A DNA stretch of 64,000 nucleotides from Ancylobacter sp. TS-1. Lineage in GTDB: Bacteria > Pseudomonadota > Alphaproteobacteria > Rhizobiales > Xanthobacteraceae. Positions 1 to 8,716 of this stretch are shown here, in pieces. The notes under the pieces are model-generated. The model made no database searches. It saw nothing but the letters and a program-made list of their open reading frames with translations, and was not told where the DNA came from. Each line of letters starts with the position of its first letter. The first letter of the stretch is position 1. The stretch lies in NCBI RefSeq assembly GCF_009223885.1, contig NZ_CP045144.1, positions 1,860,001-1,924,000 of the forward strand, in the 5' to 3' direction. The translations under genes and the position numbers were made by a program.

Positions 1-909
1 ATGACCACGCCCCCCGTCGATACGCTCGATCTCGCCCCCGCCGCCACTTCGACAGCCGCGCGTCCCGCCGGCCTCGCCATGGGCGCCGTGCGCCTGCGCG
101 TGCGCGACATGGCGCGCTCCGTCGCCTTCTACACCCAGACCATCGGCCTCACCCTTTTCGGCCGGGGCATGGAGGGCATCGTGCGCCTCGGCGCCGGCCA
201 ATGCGTCATCGTCGAGCTGGAGGAGGCGCCCGACGCCCGCCCGCGTCCGCGCGGATCGGCCGGCCTGTTCCACGTCGCCATTCTGGTACCCGACCGCCCG
301 GCCCTCGCCGTGGTGCTGCGACGGCTCGTCGCGCTGGGCGTGCGGCTCGGCGCCTCCGACCACATCGTCAGCGAAGCGCTCTATCTCGACGATCCCGACG
401 GCAACGGCATCGAGATCTACCGCGACCGCCCCGCCGACAGCTGGACATGGGCGAACGGCACGGTCGAGATGGCGACCCATCCGCTCGACCTGCGCGACGT
501 GCTCACCGACCTGCCGGCCGATGCGCCGCTGGAGGCGCCCATGCCGGCCGGCACCCGCGTCGGCCATGTGCATCTCCAGGTCGGCGATCTGGCGCAGGCC
601 CGCCGCTTCTATGTCGACACGCTCGGCCTCGACGTGACCACCGACCGCTATCCCGGCGCGCTGTTCGTCAGTGCCGACGGCTATCACCACCATCTCGGCC
701 TGAACGTCTGGCAGAGCCGGGGCGCCGGCGCCGCGCCGGCCGACAGCATCGGCCTCGTCCATTTTGACCTCGAACTGCCCGACATGGCGGCGGTCGAGGC
801 CCTGCGCGCCCGCCTCCTCGCGGCCAATGAAAGCGTCGCGCCGGCCGAGGGCGGCTTCGCGGTGGCCGATCCCTGGGGCATGCGGCTGCATATCCGGGCG
901 CGCGGCTGA
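1..909 (+). CDS. VOC family protein, CatE-like two-domain ring-cleavage dioxygenase
   Basis: A 302-residue protein with two vicinal-oxygen-chelate domains (about residues 25-145 and 183-300), the layout of CatE-type catechol 2,3-dioxygenases. Each half begins with a V-x-L-x-V or H-x-H-L-Q-V strand followed by a SVAFYTQTIGL or ARRFYVDTLGL helix; the second half has a run of histidines (HHHLGLN near residue 227) suited to metal binding. By family the enzyme would hold Fe or Mn and open a catechol or hydroquinone ring, but VOC members also include glyoxalases, so the substrate is unknown. The ATG is the first base of the window, so the ribosome binding site cannot be seen and a longer N-terminus is possible. 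Confidence 0.75.
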   Translation: MTTPPVDTLDLAPAATSTAARPAGLAMGAVRLRVRDMARSVAFYTQTIGLTLFGRGMEGIVRLGAGQCVIVELEEAPDARPRPRGSAGLFHVAILVPDRPALAVVLRRLVALGVRLGASDHIVSEALYLDDPDGNGIEIYRDRPADSWTWANGTVEMATHPLDLRDVLTDLPADAPLEAPMPAGTRVGHVHLQVGDLAQARRFYVDTLGLDVTTDRYPGALFVSADGYHHHLGLNVWQSRGAGAAPADSIGLVHFDLELPDMAAVEALRARLLAANESVAPAEGGFAVADPWGMRLHIRARG

Positions 910-1025
910 TCCGCCATCTCCCCGGCGCGTCCGGCGATCAGTTTATTTCATGGCCCGGGACGGTGCCGGCGCGGCGCGAAATGCTCTAGACATTCGCACG
1001 CCAACGAGGCTGCGCCCGCTCCGCC

Positions 1026-1958
1026 ATGTTCCGCCGACTGCTCGACGCGCCCTATCTGCTGCTGACGCTGGTGCCGCTGTTCTGGGCCGGCAACATCGTG
1101 CTCGGGCGCCACATCGCCGGGCACGTGCCGCCGGCGACGCTGGCCTGGCTGCGCTGGGTGCTGGCGGTGGCGATTCTGCTGCCCTTCGCCTGGCGCGCCA
1201 TGCGGGCGGACTGGCCGCTCTTGCGCCGGCACTGGAAGCTGGTCGGCGTGCTGGCGCTCACCGGCATCACCCTGTTCAACACCATGCAGTACCACGCGCT
1301 GGAGTTCACCCCGGCGCTCAACGTGCTGCTGATCCAGTCGATCGGACCTCTGCTGATCGCCTTCTGGTCCTTCGTGCTGAACGGCGAGCGGCTCTCCCGC
1401 GGGCAGGCGGGCGGCATATGCCTGTCGCTGCTCGGCGTGCTGACCATCATCTGCCGGGGCGACCCGGCGGTGCTCGTCAACATCGAGTTCAACCAGGGCG
1501 ACCTGTGGATGATCGCGGCGATGATCGTCTACGGCATCTATTCGTCGCTGCTGGCGCGGCGGCCCGCCTTCTCGCAGCTCGGTTTTCTCGGCTTCTGCCT
1601 CGGCCTCGGGGCGCTGCTGCTCACCCCGCTCTTCGTCGCCGAGCGGCTGGTGAGCCCGCCCATGGTCTTCGACACGCAGGCGCTGCTCTCCATCGCCTAT
1701 GTCGCGGTGTTCCCCTCGGTGCTGGCCTATCTCTTCTTCAATCGCGGGGTCCAGCTGGTGGGGCCGAACCGCGCCGCGCCCTTCTTCCACCTCATGCCGG
1801 TGTTCGGCTCGGCGCTGGCCATCGTCTTCCTCGGCGAGCGACCGCATCTCTACCATGCGGCCGGCTACGCGCTGGTGCTCGCCGGCGTCGTCATCGCCAC
1901 GCTGTGGGCGCCGAAGACCGGCCGCCCGGCGGACGTCAGCCAAGCTCGAAGCTCGTGA
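1026..1958 (+). CDS. DMT-superfamily (EamA) transporter
   Basis: 310 residues with about ten hydrophobic helices arranged as two five-helix EamA repeats, typical of drug/metabolite exporters. The signature W-A-G-N-x-V-L-G-R near the N-terminus and the second-repeat motif V-F-P-S-V-L-A-Y-L-F-F-N-R-G are clear. The inner-membrane protein probably exports an amino acid or small metabolite; the substrate cannot be told from sequence. Its 3' end overlaps the convergent acetyltransferase gene by 23 bp. Confidence 0.85.
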   Translation: MFRRLLDAPYLLLTLVPLFWAGNIVLGRHIAGHVPPATLAWLRWVLAVAILLPFAWRAMRADWPLLRRHWKLVGVLALTGITLFNTMQYHALEFTPALNVLLIQSIGPLLIAFWSFVLNGERLSRGQAGGICLSLLGVLTIICRGDPAVLVNIEFNQGDLWMIAAMIVYGIYSSLLARRPAFSQLGFLGFCLGLGALLLTPLFVAERLVSPPMVFDTQALLSIAYVAVFPSVLAYLFFNRGVQLVGPNRAAPFFHLMPVFGSALAIVFLGERPHLYHAAGYALVLAGVVIATLWAPKTGRPADVSQARSS

Positions 1959-2775
1959 CGCCGTAGAGCCGGGCAAGGTCGACCGGGCGGATCGGCCCGG
2001 TATACATGCGCGCGGTCTCGAACACCGGCGCCAGCCCGTGCCGGCCCGCCAGCGCCAGCGCCGCCGCATTCGGCTCGGGCACGTCGAGCACCACCGGCGC
2101 CCCGCCCGCCGCCGCCCGCAGCGCCCGGAACACCGCCTCGGCCGCCGCCTCGTCCTGCGCGACCAGCGGGCCGATCTTCCAGCCCTGCCGCGCCGGACGC
2201 ACCACGCCCCAGCCGGCGAGATCGCCCCCGCGCAGCAGCGCCCGCCCCACATGGCTGGGCGTGCCGAGCCACGCCTTCAGGAACGCCGTGCGGGGAGCGG
2301 GAAACACGCGGGCGTCGCTCGCCTCGATCGCGGCGAAGGGCAGCGAGGCGAGGTCGACCGTGCCGCCCGCCTCTCCCTCCGCCGGCGTGCCGGCGAGGCG
2401 TATGTTGCGATAGGCGAAGGCGAAGCCCTGCCGCGCGTAATTGGCCTGCTGCGCCGTCACGCCGTCGAGGCCGACGGTGCGCCCGCCGGCATGGGCGAGC
2501 CCCGCCTGCCACAGCCGCAAGCCGATGCCGCGCCCGCGCAGGTCCGGCCGCACGATGTAGAAGCCGAGAAAGGCGAATCGCGCGTCATAGTTCACGACCG
2601 AGATCACCGCCGCCGGCGCGCCGTCCCGTTCGGCGACGAGAAAGCCCGCCGGATCGACCGTGCCGAAGCATGCCGCGTCGGAAAGGCCGGGATTCCAGCC
2701 CTCCGCTGCCGCCCAGTCGACCGCCAGTTGAATTTCCGCCGCATTAAGCGCGCGGATGCTTATATCCGCCGGCAA
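1936..2775 (-). CDS. GNAT family N-acetyltransferase with YitH-like C-terminal domain
   Basis: 279 residues. The N-terminal GNAT domain (about 1-135) carries the acetyl-CoA binding segment V-R-P-D-L-R-G-R-G-I-G (motif A, R/Q-x-x-G-x-G/A). The rest resembles the YitH/HsnT second domain often fused to such acetyltransferases. Substrate unknown. The frame opens with TTG, which is supported by a very strong Shine-Dalgarno (GGAGGAG) a few bases upstream; no in-frame ATG lies nearby. It overlaps the DMT transporter gene tail to tail and is divergent from the channel-like gene at 2805. Confidence 0.8.
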   Translation of the reverse strand: MPADISIRALNAAEIQLAVDWAAAEGWNPGLSDAACFGTVDPAGFLVAERDGAPAAVISVVNYDARFAFLGFYIVRPDLRGRGIGLRLWQAGLAHAGGRTVGLDGVTAQQANYARQGFAFAYRNIRLAGTPAEGEAGGTVDLASLPFAAIEASDARVFPAPRTAFLKAWLGTPSHVGRALLRGGDLAGWGVVRPARQGWKIGPLVAQDEAAAEAVFRALRAAAGGAPVVLDVPEPNAAALALAGRHGLAPVFETARMYTGPIRPVDLARLYGVTSFELG

Positions 2776-2804
2776 TCCACTCCTCCTCCGGCTCCCGGGA
2801 GACG

Positions 2805-3323
2805 ATGATGATCTTCGAGGAAATCGCCATTGGCATCGCGATGATGCTGCTGGTGATGCTGGTGCATCTCATGGCCACCTACATTCTCATCGACTTCTCG
2901 GACGCCTACGATCAGATTCTCAAGCATCATCCCCGGCTGCGGCTGCTGCTGGCGCTCATCGTCGCCAACGTCCTGCTGCTCACCGCCCACCTCATAGAGG
3001 TTGGAATCTGGGCCGTCGTCTATGCTGCCAAGGGTCTCGTGACCCACCATACCGACGCCTATTACTCCGCCTTCGTCAATTACACCGCGCTCGGCTATGG
3101 CGATTCGCTCCAGCAGACCGCGACCCGGCTGATCGGCCCGATGACGGCGGGCAGCGGCATCATGATGTTCGGCTGGACCACGGCGCTGCTGTTCCTCGTC
3201 ATCCAGCAGCATCTGCCGGAGGTGCGCCGCCCGCGCCGGCCCCGGGCACCCCGCCCGCAGGCTCATGGCGAGGCGGCGCAAGAGGCGACCGGGGGCGACT
3301 CCTCGCCGAGCGTCAGGTCGTAG
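2805..3323 (+). CDS. Ion-channel-like membrane protein (two-helix pore domain)
   Basis: 172 residues with an N-terminal transmembrane helix (about 4-28), a second (about 45-72), a re-entrant segment containing YTALGYGD (near 100), and a third helix (about 110-130). GYGD is the potassium-channel selectivity-filter signature (usually TVGYGD), so this looks like an Ion_trans_2-type pore subunit. The last 45 residues are Pro/Arg/Ala-rich and cytosolic-looking. A GGGAG site precedes the double ATG at 2805/2808. The 3' 61 bp overlap the convergent lysozyme-inhibitor gene, so either this tail or that gene's C-terminus may be poorly constrained. Potassium selectivity is inferred from the filter only. 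Confidence 0.65.
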   Translation: MMIFEEIAIGIAMMLLVMLVHLMATYILIDFSDAYDQILKHHPRLRLLLALIVANVLLLTAHLIEVGIWAVVYAAKGLVTHHTDAYYSAFVNYTALGYGDSLQQTATRLIGPMTAGSGIMMFGWTTALLFLVIQQHLPEVRRPRRPRAPRPQAHGEAAQEATGGDSSPSVRS

Positions 3324-3628
3324 AGGTCGGACGTCCCGCCCTTGTTCCACCAGATGTACCGGCCGCCCGCGTAACGCGCTCCCGAGCCCGACAGCACATT
3401 GGCGAGCACCACGAACTCGCCCTTGAGGGCAAGTGTCGCCAGCGCCACCGGCGGGGCGTTGATGTACTGGGCCTCGACCCTGCCGAAGCCGCCGCAATCA
3501 TAGGCGACGCGGGTGGTCTGCGCGCTCATCCCCTGCGGCAGCGCGATGACGATCTCCCCCGCCTCGGCGATGGCGGGCGCGAGGATGAGCGCGGCGAGCG
3601 CGGCGGCCCTGCGTGCTGTCGTCCTCAT
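3263..3628 (-). CDS. MliC/PliC-family periplasmic lysozyme inhibitor
   Basis: 121 residues from the ATG at 3628. A signal peptide (MRTTARR then a hydrophobic stretch ending A-I-A-E-A) is followed by a compact beta domain with the family signatures Y-D-C near the start, A-R-Y-A-G-G-R-Y-I-W-W and a final D-L-Y-D-L. Members bind c-type lysozyme. There is no lipobox cysteine, so it should be soluble in the periplasm (PliC-like) rather than a lipoprotein. The start overlaps the puuE stop as ATGA, and a GGGAGAA site precedes it. A longer frame begins at 3694, but this start has the ribosome site and the signal peptide. Confidence 0.75.
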   Translation of the reverse strand: MRTTARRAAALAALILAPAIAEAGEIVIALPQGMSAQTTRVAYDCGGFGRVEAQYINAPPVALATLALKGEFVVLANVLSGSGARYAGGRYIWWNKGGTSDLYDLTLGEESPPVASCAASP

Positions 3629-4551
3629 GGCGTTTCTCCCGGCTTGTGGTGGGTGTGCCAGTGCCGCGCGATATCGATGCGGCGCGGCAGCCACACGCGG
3701 TCATGCGCGGCGATGTGGTCGAGGAAGCGTTGCAGCGCGAGGATGCGCCCGGGCCGGCCGACGATCCGGCAGTGCAGCCCGACGGACAGCATCTTCGGCG
3801 CCTCGGCGCCCTCAGCATAGAGCGCGTCGAAACTGTCGCGCAGATAGGTGAAGAACGGATCGCCCGAGTTGAAGCCGGCCGGAATGGCGAAACGCATGTC
3901 GTTGGCGTCGAGCGTGTAGGGAATGCTCAGATGCGGCCCGCGCGGGCCCTCGACCCAGAAGGGCAGGTCGTCGGAATAGATGTCCGAATCGTAGAGGAAC
4001 CCGCCCTCCTCCATCACGAGGCGTCGCGAGTGTTCGGAGGTGCGCCCGGTGTACCAGCCGAGCGGGCGCGCGCCGACGACCTGCTCGTGCAGGCGCAGCG
4101 CGGTCTCGAAATCGGCCTTCTCCGCCTCGTAGGAATGGTTGCGGTAGTCGATCCATTTCAGCCCGTGGCTGGCGATCTCCCAGTCCGCCTCCTTCATGGC
4201 CGCCACCGCCTCCGGGTTGCGGGCGAGCGCGGTGGCGACGCCGTAGACGGTGACGGGGATCGCGCGCCGCGTGAACAGGCGCCACAGCCGCCAGAAGCCG
4301 GCCCTTGAGCCGTATTCGTAGATCGACTCCATGTTCATGTGGCGCTGGCCCGGCCAGGGCTGGGCGCCGACGATCTCGGAGAGGAAGGCCTCGGAGGCGG
4401 CGTCGCCATGCAGGATGTTGTTCTCGCCGCCCTCCTCGTAATTGATCACGAACTGCACGGCGATGCGCGCGCCGCCCGGCCATTTCGGGTCCGGCGGGTT
4501 GCGGCCGTAGCCGATCATGTCGCGGGGATAGGCGGAATCGATGTTGAACAT
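3625..4551 (-). CDS. puuE: Allantoinase PuuE, polysaccharide-deacetylase family
   Basis: 308 residues matching the PuuE group: opening Y-P-R-D-M-I-G-Y-G-R-N-P-P-D-P-x-W-P, then F-V-I-N-Y-E-E-G-G-E-N, the NodB-type core with E-I-A-S-H-G and a distal G-L-H-C-R-I-V-G-R-P-G-R segment. The family hydrolyses allantoin to allantoate in purine breakdown without the metal-binding amidohydrolase fold. No other purine genes are visible here, so the pathway role comes from the family alone. The stop overlaps the start of the lysozyme-inhibitor gene by four bases (ATGA), implying translational coupling of two apparently unrelated functions. Confidence 0.85.
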   Translation of the reverse strand: MFNIDSAYPRDMIGYGRNPPDPKWPGGARIAVQFVINYEEGGENNILHGDAASEAFLSEIVGAQPWPGQRHMNMESIYEYGSRAGFWRLWRLFTRRAIPVTVYGVATALARNPEAVAAMKEADWEIASHGLKWIDYRNHSYEAEKADFETALRLHEQVVGARPLGWYTGRTSEHSRRLVMEEGGFLYDSDIYSDDLPFWVEGPRGPHLSIPYTLDANDMRFAIPAGFNSGDPFFTYLRDSFDALYAEGAEAPKMLSVGLHCRIVGRPGRILALQRFLDHIAAHDRVWLPRRIDIARHWHTHHKPGETP

Positions 4552-4772
4552 GGGACGGCCTCGGCACGGGGCGGAACGGCGCGGAAACGGCGGGCCGTGT
4601 CACGCGCCCGTCAGGCTAATGCGTCATTGCCGCGGGAGAAACCTCCTCGCGCGCCCCGGGGTTCCCGATGGCGCGCGCGGCGGGACGAGCGGCGCCGCAC
4701 AAATCTTGCATCGCCTCTCGACAAGCCGACGCCCGGCGGTCTTCATGAGTCCACTCATCTGAAAGGTGCCCG

Positions 4773-5420
4773 ATGTCGCTTCCCGATCCCAGCTTCCTGC
4801 TCGCCCGCGCCCCGGTGGTGCCCGTCGTCACCATCACCAGCGTCGCGGCCGGCGTGAAGCTCGCCCGGGCCCTGACCGAGGGCGGGCTGCCGCTTATCGA
4901 GGTGACGCTGCGCACCCCCGTCGCGCTGGAAGCCATCGCCGCCATCGCCGCCGAGGTGCCCGACGCCATCGTCGGCGCCGGCACGGTGACGCGGCCCGAC
5001 CTGATCCAGAAGTCGATAGACGCCGGCGCCCGCTTCCTCGTCAGCCCCGGCTGCCCGACCGCGCTGGCCGAGGCGCTGGCCGAGGCGCCGGTGCCGGTCA
5101 TGCCCGGCTGCGCCACCGCCACCGAGGCGATGACGCTGCACGCCATGGGCTTCCCGGTGCTGAAGCTGTTCCCGGCCGAGGCGGTCGGCGGGGCCAATCT
5201 CATCAAGTCGCTGGCCGGCCCGCTGCCGGACCTGCGCTTCTGCCCGACGGGCGGCATCGGGCCGGACAATGTCGGCAAATACCTCTCCCAGCCCAACGTT
5301 CTCGCCGTCGGCGGCTCCTGGGTGGCGCCGAACGAGGCGGTCGCCATGGGCGACTGGGAGCAGATCGTCGCGCTGTCCAAGGCCGCCGCCAAGCTGCACC
5401 GCGCCGCCTTCCCGCTCTGA
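4773..5420 (+). CDS. eda: 2-dehydro-3-deoxy-phosphogluconate (KDPG) aldolase
   Basis: 215 residues, the usual size of the class I aldolase that cleaves KDPG to pyruvate and glyceraldehyde-3-phosphate in the Entner-Doudoroff pathway; it may also act on 4-hydroxy-2-oxoglutarate. The catalytic residues are visible: Glu43 in LIEVTLRTP and the Schiff-base Lys131 in PVLKLFPAE, with the glycine-rich phosphate site in C-P-T-G-G-I. It is a single gene divergent from puuE (221 bp gap, no clear element seen) and ends just before a strong bidirectional terminator. edd is not in the window. Confidence 0.93.
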   Translation: MSLPDPSFLLARAPVVPVVTITSVAAGVKLARALTEGGLPLIEVTLRTPVALEAIAAIAAEVPDAIVGAGTVTRPDLIQKSIDAGARFLVSPGCPTALAEALAEAPVPVMPGCATATEAMTLHAMGFPVLKLFPAEAVGGANLIKSLAGPLPDLRFCPTGGIGPDNVGKYLSQPNVLAVGGSWVAPNEAVAMGDWEQIVALSKAAAKLHRAAFPL

Positions 5421-5438
5421 GCGGGGCGCTTCCAACGC

Positions 5439-5470
5439 AAAAGGCCCCCGGGTTCTCCGGGGGCCTTTTT
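5439..5470. terminator. Bidirectional rho-independent terminator between eda and serA
   Basis: An 11-bp GC-rich stem (AAGGCCCCCGG and its complement) around a short loop, with an A run on the left and a T run on the right. It can terminate both eda (plus) and serA (minus), which converge here. Confidence 0.92.
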
Positions 5471-5492
5471 CTTGTCGCAGCCGTCTCTCGCC

Positions 5493-7079
5493 TCAGAACA
5501 CCAGCGGCTTGGCCTGCTTCACCGAGGGAAGGCCCTGCACCTTGGCGAGCAGTTCGGCCGGCACGGTGCCGTCGACCTCGACCAGCGCGATGGCGTCGCC
5601 CCCCTGCCGGTCGCGGCCGAGCGCGAAGGTGGCGATGTTGAGGCCCGCATCGCCGAGCAGGCTGGCGAAGCGGCCGACGAAGCCGGGCCTGTCCTCGTTG
5701 GTGACGTAGATCATCGAGGGCGCGAACTCGGCATCCACCTTGATGCCCTTGATGTCGACGATGCGCGGGCGCCCGTCGGCGAAGACGGTGCCAGACACCG
5801 AGCGCTCGATCTTGTCGGTGACGACGGTCAGCGTCACGAGGCTCTCATAGTCGCCGGCGACCTCGCGGGTGGTCTCCTCCACCACGATGCCGCGCTCCTT
5901 GGCGATGCTCGGGGCGGAGACGACGTTGATGTCGGCCAGCGCCGGGCGCAGCAGCCCGGCCACCGCCGCCGAGGTCAGCGCCTTGATCTTCAGGCCGGCC
6001 ACCGCGCCGTCATAGGTGATGCGTACCGACTTGATGTCGGTGTCGGTGAGCTGGCCGGCGAACGAGCCCAGCTTCTCGGCAAGCTCGATGAAGGGCTTCA
6101 GCTTCGGGGCTTCTTCCGCCGTGATCGAGGGGAAGTTCACCGCGTTGGAGATGGCGCCGCGCAGCAGATAGTCGCTCATCTGCTCGGCCACCTGCAGGGC
6201 GACATTCTCCTGTGCCTCGGTGGTGGAAGCGCCCAGATGCGGGGTGCAGATCACGTTGGGATGGCCGAAAAGCGGGTTCTCGGTGGCCGGCTCGGTGATG
6301 AACACGTCGAAGGCCGCGCCCGCCACCTGGCCGCTCTCCAGCGCCTGCGCCAGCGCCGCCTCGTCGACCAACCCGCCGCGCGCGCAGTTGATGATGCGCA
6401 CGCCCTTCTTGGTCTTGGCGATCGCCTCGGCCGAGAGAACGTTGCGGGTCTTGTCGGTCAGCGGCGTGTGCAGGGTGATGATGTCGGCGCGGGCCAGCAG
6501 TTCGTCCAGCTCGACCTTCTCGACGCCGATGTCCATGGCGCGCTCAGGGCTGAGGAACGGATCGAAGGCGATGACCTTCATCTTCAGGCCGATGGCGCGG
6601 TCGGCGACGATGGAGCCGATATTGCCGCAGCCGATGATGCCGAGCGTCTTGGCGGTCAGCTCGACGCCCATGAAGCGGTTCTTCTCCCACTTGCCGGCCT
6701 GGGTCGAGGCGTCGGCGGCGGGGATTTCGCGGGCGAGCGCGAACATCATGGCGATGGCGTGCTCGGCGGTGGTGATGGAGTTGCCGAACGGCGTATTCAT
6801 CACGATCACGCCCTTGGCGGTGGCGGCCGGGATGTCGACATTGTCGACGCCGATGCCGGCGCGGCCGACCACCTTCAGCCGCGTGGCGTTGGCGAGGATC
6901 TTCGGCGTCACCTTGGTGGCCGAGCGGATGGCGAGACCGTCATAATTGCCGATGATCTCGGCCAGCTTGTCCTTGTCCTTACCGAGGGCCGGCTGGAAAT
7001 CCACCTCGATGCCGCGATCCTTGAAGATCTGCACGGCGGCGGGCGAGAGGGCGTCGGAAATGAGAACGCGGGGAGCCAT
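5493..7079 (-). CDS. serA: D-3-phosphoglycerate dehydrogenase
   Basis: 528 residues of the long SerA type: an N-terminal and NAD-binding catalytic core (about 1-315), an intervening allosteric-substrate-binding domain, and a C-terminal ACT domain (from about 455, V-T-N-E-D-R-P-G). The NAD fold shows GCGNIGS; the catalytic Arg (NCARGG), Glu (DVFITEP) and His (CTPHLGAS) are present. It oxidises 3-phosphoglycerate in the first step of serine synthesis and the ACT domain allows serine feedback. The ATG at 7079 is chosen over 7088 because AGGA lies about eight bases before it. It is 227 bp downstream of serC on the same strand. That gap holds inverted repeats (for example around 7140-7160) but no clear terminator. 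Confidence 0.95.
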   Translation of the reverse strand: MAPRVLISDALSPAAVQIFKDRGIEVDFQPALGKDKDKLAEIIGNYDGLAIRSATKVTPKILANATRLKVVGRAGIGVDNVDIPAATAKGVIVMNTPFGNSITTAEHAIAMMFALAREIPAADASTQAGKWEKNRFMGVELTAKTLGIIGCGNIGSIVADRAIGLKMKVIAFDPFLSPERAMDIGVEKVELDELLARADIITLHTPLTDKTRNVLSAEAIAKTKKGVRIINCARGGLVDEAALAQALESGQVAGAAFDVFITEPATENPLFGHPNVICTPHLGASTTEAQENVALQVAEQMSDYLLRGAISNAVNFPSITAEEAPKLKPFIELAEKLGSFAGQLTDTDIKSVRITYDGAVAGLKIKALTSAAVAGLLRPALADINVVSAPSIAKERGIVVEETTREVAGDYESLVTLTVVTDKIERSVSGTVFADGRPRIVDIKGIKVDAEFAPSMIYVTNEDRPGFVGRFASLLGDAGLNIATFALGRDRQGGDAIALVEVDGTVPAELLAKVQGLPSVKQAKPLVF

Positions 7080-7306
7080 GGGCTTCATCCTGTTCGAAAA
7101 AGGTTGAGTGCAACCCGCAGCAGGCGGGAAAGGAAAAGGCGTCCCGCCGCTGGCGGGAGAGGACGACGAAGCGTTCGTCGGGCACAGGCTCGCGGAAAGG
7201 TTCGACGACAGGCGGGAGCGGGAGGAGACGTCCCGTCCGCCGTCGAGCCGGAGCGGCAGCCCCTTCGCCGTCCCCTCGCGTCAGCGGCGGGGACGAACGC
7301 AGAGGA

Positions 7307-8482
7307 TCAGGCCGCCTGCCTGAGGCCGGCCTTGGCGCTGGCGAAGGCCCAGTCGAGCCAGGGCAGCAGCGCGGCGAGGTCAGACGTCTCGACGGTGGCG
7401 CCCGCCCAGATGCGCAGGCCCGCCGGCGCGTCGCGATAGGCGCCGATGTCGAAGGCGACGCCCGCCTTTTCCAGCGCGGAGGCCAGCGCCTTGGCGAAGG
7501 CCGCCTGCGCGTCGGCCGGCAGCGACTTCACCTCGGGGTCGGCGACGACGAGGCACACGCTGGTGTTGGAGCGGGTCTCCGGCACCGTGGCGAGGAAGTC
7601 GATCCACGGCGTCTTCGCCACATAGTCGGCGAGCACCTTGAAATTGGCGTCCGAGCGCGCCCGCAGCCCCTTGAGGCCGCCGATCGACTTGGCCCAGTTC
7701 AGGGCGTCGAGATAGTCCTCGACGCACAGCATGGACGGGGTGTTGATCGTCTCGCCCTCGAAGATGCCCTCGACCAGCTTGCCGCCCTTGGTCATGCGGA
7801 AGATCTTCGGCATCGGCCAGGCCGGCACGTAGCTCTCGAGGCGTTCGACCGCGCGGGGGCTCAGAATGAGCATGCCGTGCGCGGCCTCGCCGCCCAGCAC
7901 CTTCTGCCAGCTATAGGTCACGACATCGAGCTTGGCCCAGTCGAGGTCCTGCGCGAAGGCGGCCGAGGTGGCGTCGCAGATGGTCAGGCCGGTGCGGTCG
8001 GCGGGGATGAAGTCGGCGTTCGGCACCCGCACGCCGGAGGTGGTGCCGTTCCAGGTGAACACGACGTCATGGTCGAAATTCACCTCGGCGAGATCGGGCA
8101 GCGCACCATAGGGCGCCTTGAGGACGCGGGCGTCCTTGAGCTTGAGCTGCTTGACGACATCCGTCACCCAGCCTTCGCCGAAGCTCTCCCAGGCCAGCAG
8201 GTCGACCGGGCGGGCGCCGAGCAGCGACCACAGCGCCATCTCGACCGCGCCGGTGTCCGAGGCGGGAACGATGCCGATGCGGTAGCCGGCGGGGATTTCG
8301 AGGATTTCGCGGGTGAGGTCGATGGCGAGCTTCAGCTTCGCCTTGCCGACCTTGGCACGGTGCGAACGGCCGAGCGGCGCATCGCTCAAGCCTTCCAGCG
8401 TCCAGCCGGGACGCTTGGCGCAGGGGCCCGAAGAAAAATTGGGATTCGCCGGCTTCGCCGCCGGCAGAGCGATATTCGTCAT
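7307..8482 (-). CDS. serC: Phosphoserine aminotransferase
   Basis: 391 residues of the alphaproteobacterial SerC type, opening with [16 protein letters not shown]. The PLP lysine is in [11 protein letters not shown]. It converts 3-phosphohydroxypyruvate plus glutamate to phosphoserine, the step after SerA. The ATG at 8482 has GAGAGGA eight bases upstream; the alternative ATG at 8491 overlaps that site, so 8482 is preferred. A long frame extends to 8632 but runs through the leader RNA and is not expected to be translated. It precedes serA in an apparent serC-serA transcription unit. Confidence 0.94.
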   Translation of the reverse strand: MTNIALPAAKPANPNFSSGPCAKRPGWTLEGLSDAPLGRSHRAKVGKAKLKLAIDLTREILEIPAGYRIGIVPASDTGAVEMALWSLLGARPVDLLAWESFGEGWVTDVVKQLKLKDARVLKAPYGALPDLAEVNFDHDVVFTWNGTTSGVRVPNADFIPADRTGLTICDATSAAFAQDLDWAKLDVVTYSWQKVLGGEAAHGMLILSPRAVERLESYVPAWPMPKIFRMTKGGKLVEGIFEGETINTPSMLCVEDYLDALNWAKSIGGLKGLRARSDANFKVLADYVAKTPWIDFLATVPETRSNTSVCLVVADPEVKSLPADAQAAFAKALASALEKAGVAFDIGAYRDAPAGLRIWAGATVETSDLAALLPWLDWAFASAKAGLRQAA

Positions 8483-8502
8483 CTTAGCCATCCTCTCAGA
8501 TG

Positions 8503-8576
8503 GACGTCCCACGGTGGGGTGGGATAGCCCGGAAGGGGATGTACTCCCGCTCTCGGAGAAACGCAACAGGCATCCA
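8503..8576 (-). promoter_or_regulatory. serC leader RNA (resembles the alphaproteobacterial serC motif)
   Basis: The 5' untranslated region of serC can fold into two hairpins. The first has an outer GGATG/CATCC pairing (8571-8575 with 8537-8541) enclosing CTCC/GGAG (8555-8558 with 8544-8547). The second is a six-base stem, TCCCAC/GTGGGA (8519-8524 with 8507-8512). The second hairpin ends just before the Shine-Dalgarno. Position and paired-hairpin layout agree with the serC RNA motif known upstream of serC in alphaproteobacteria, whose mechanism is not established. Identification is from memory of that motif, not from a covariance search. Confidence 0.65.
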
Positions 8577-8716
8577 ACACCGCCCTGCGGTTGCTGCGGC
8601 GGCCGCGATGGCAACGGCAGATACAGGCTCACTATATTACCGCCCGGAACGCCTTATCTCGATATCGACACGCCGGCGGGATGACTATATTTTAAGGTCA
8701 TTCCGGGAGACGCGCG

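Noticed and set aside
7307..8632. Longer serC reading frame starting at 8632
   Set aside because: It would translate the serC leader hairpins and lacks homology before M-T-N-I-A-L-P.
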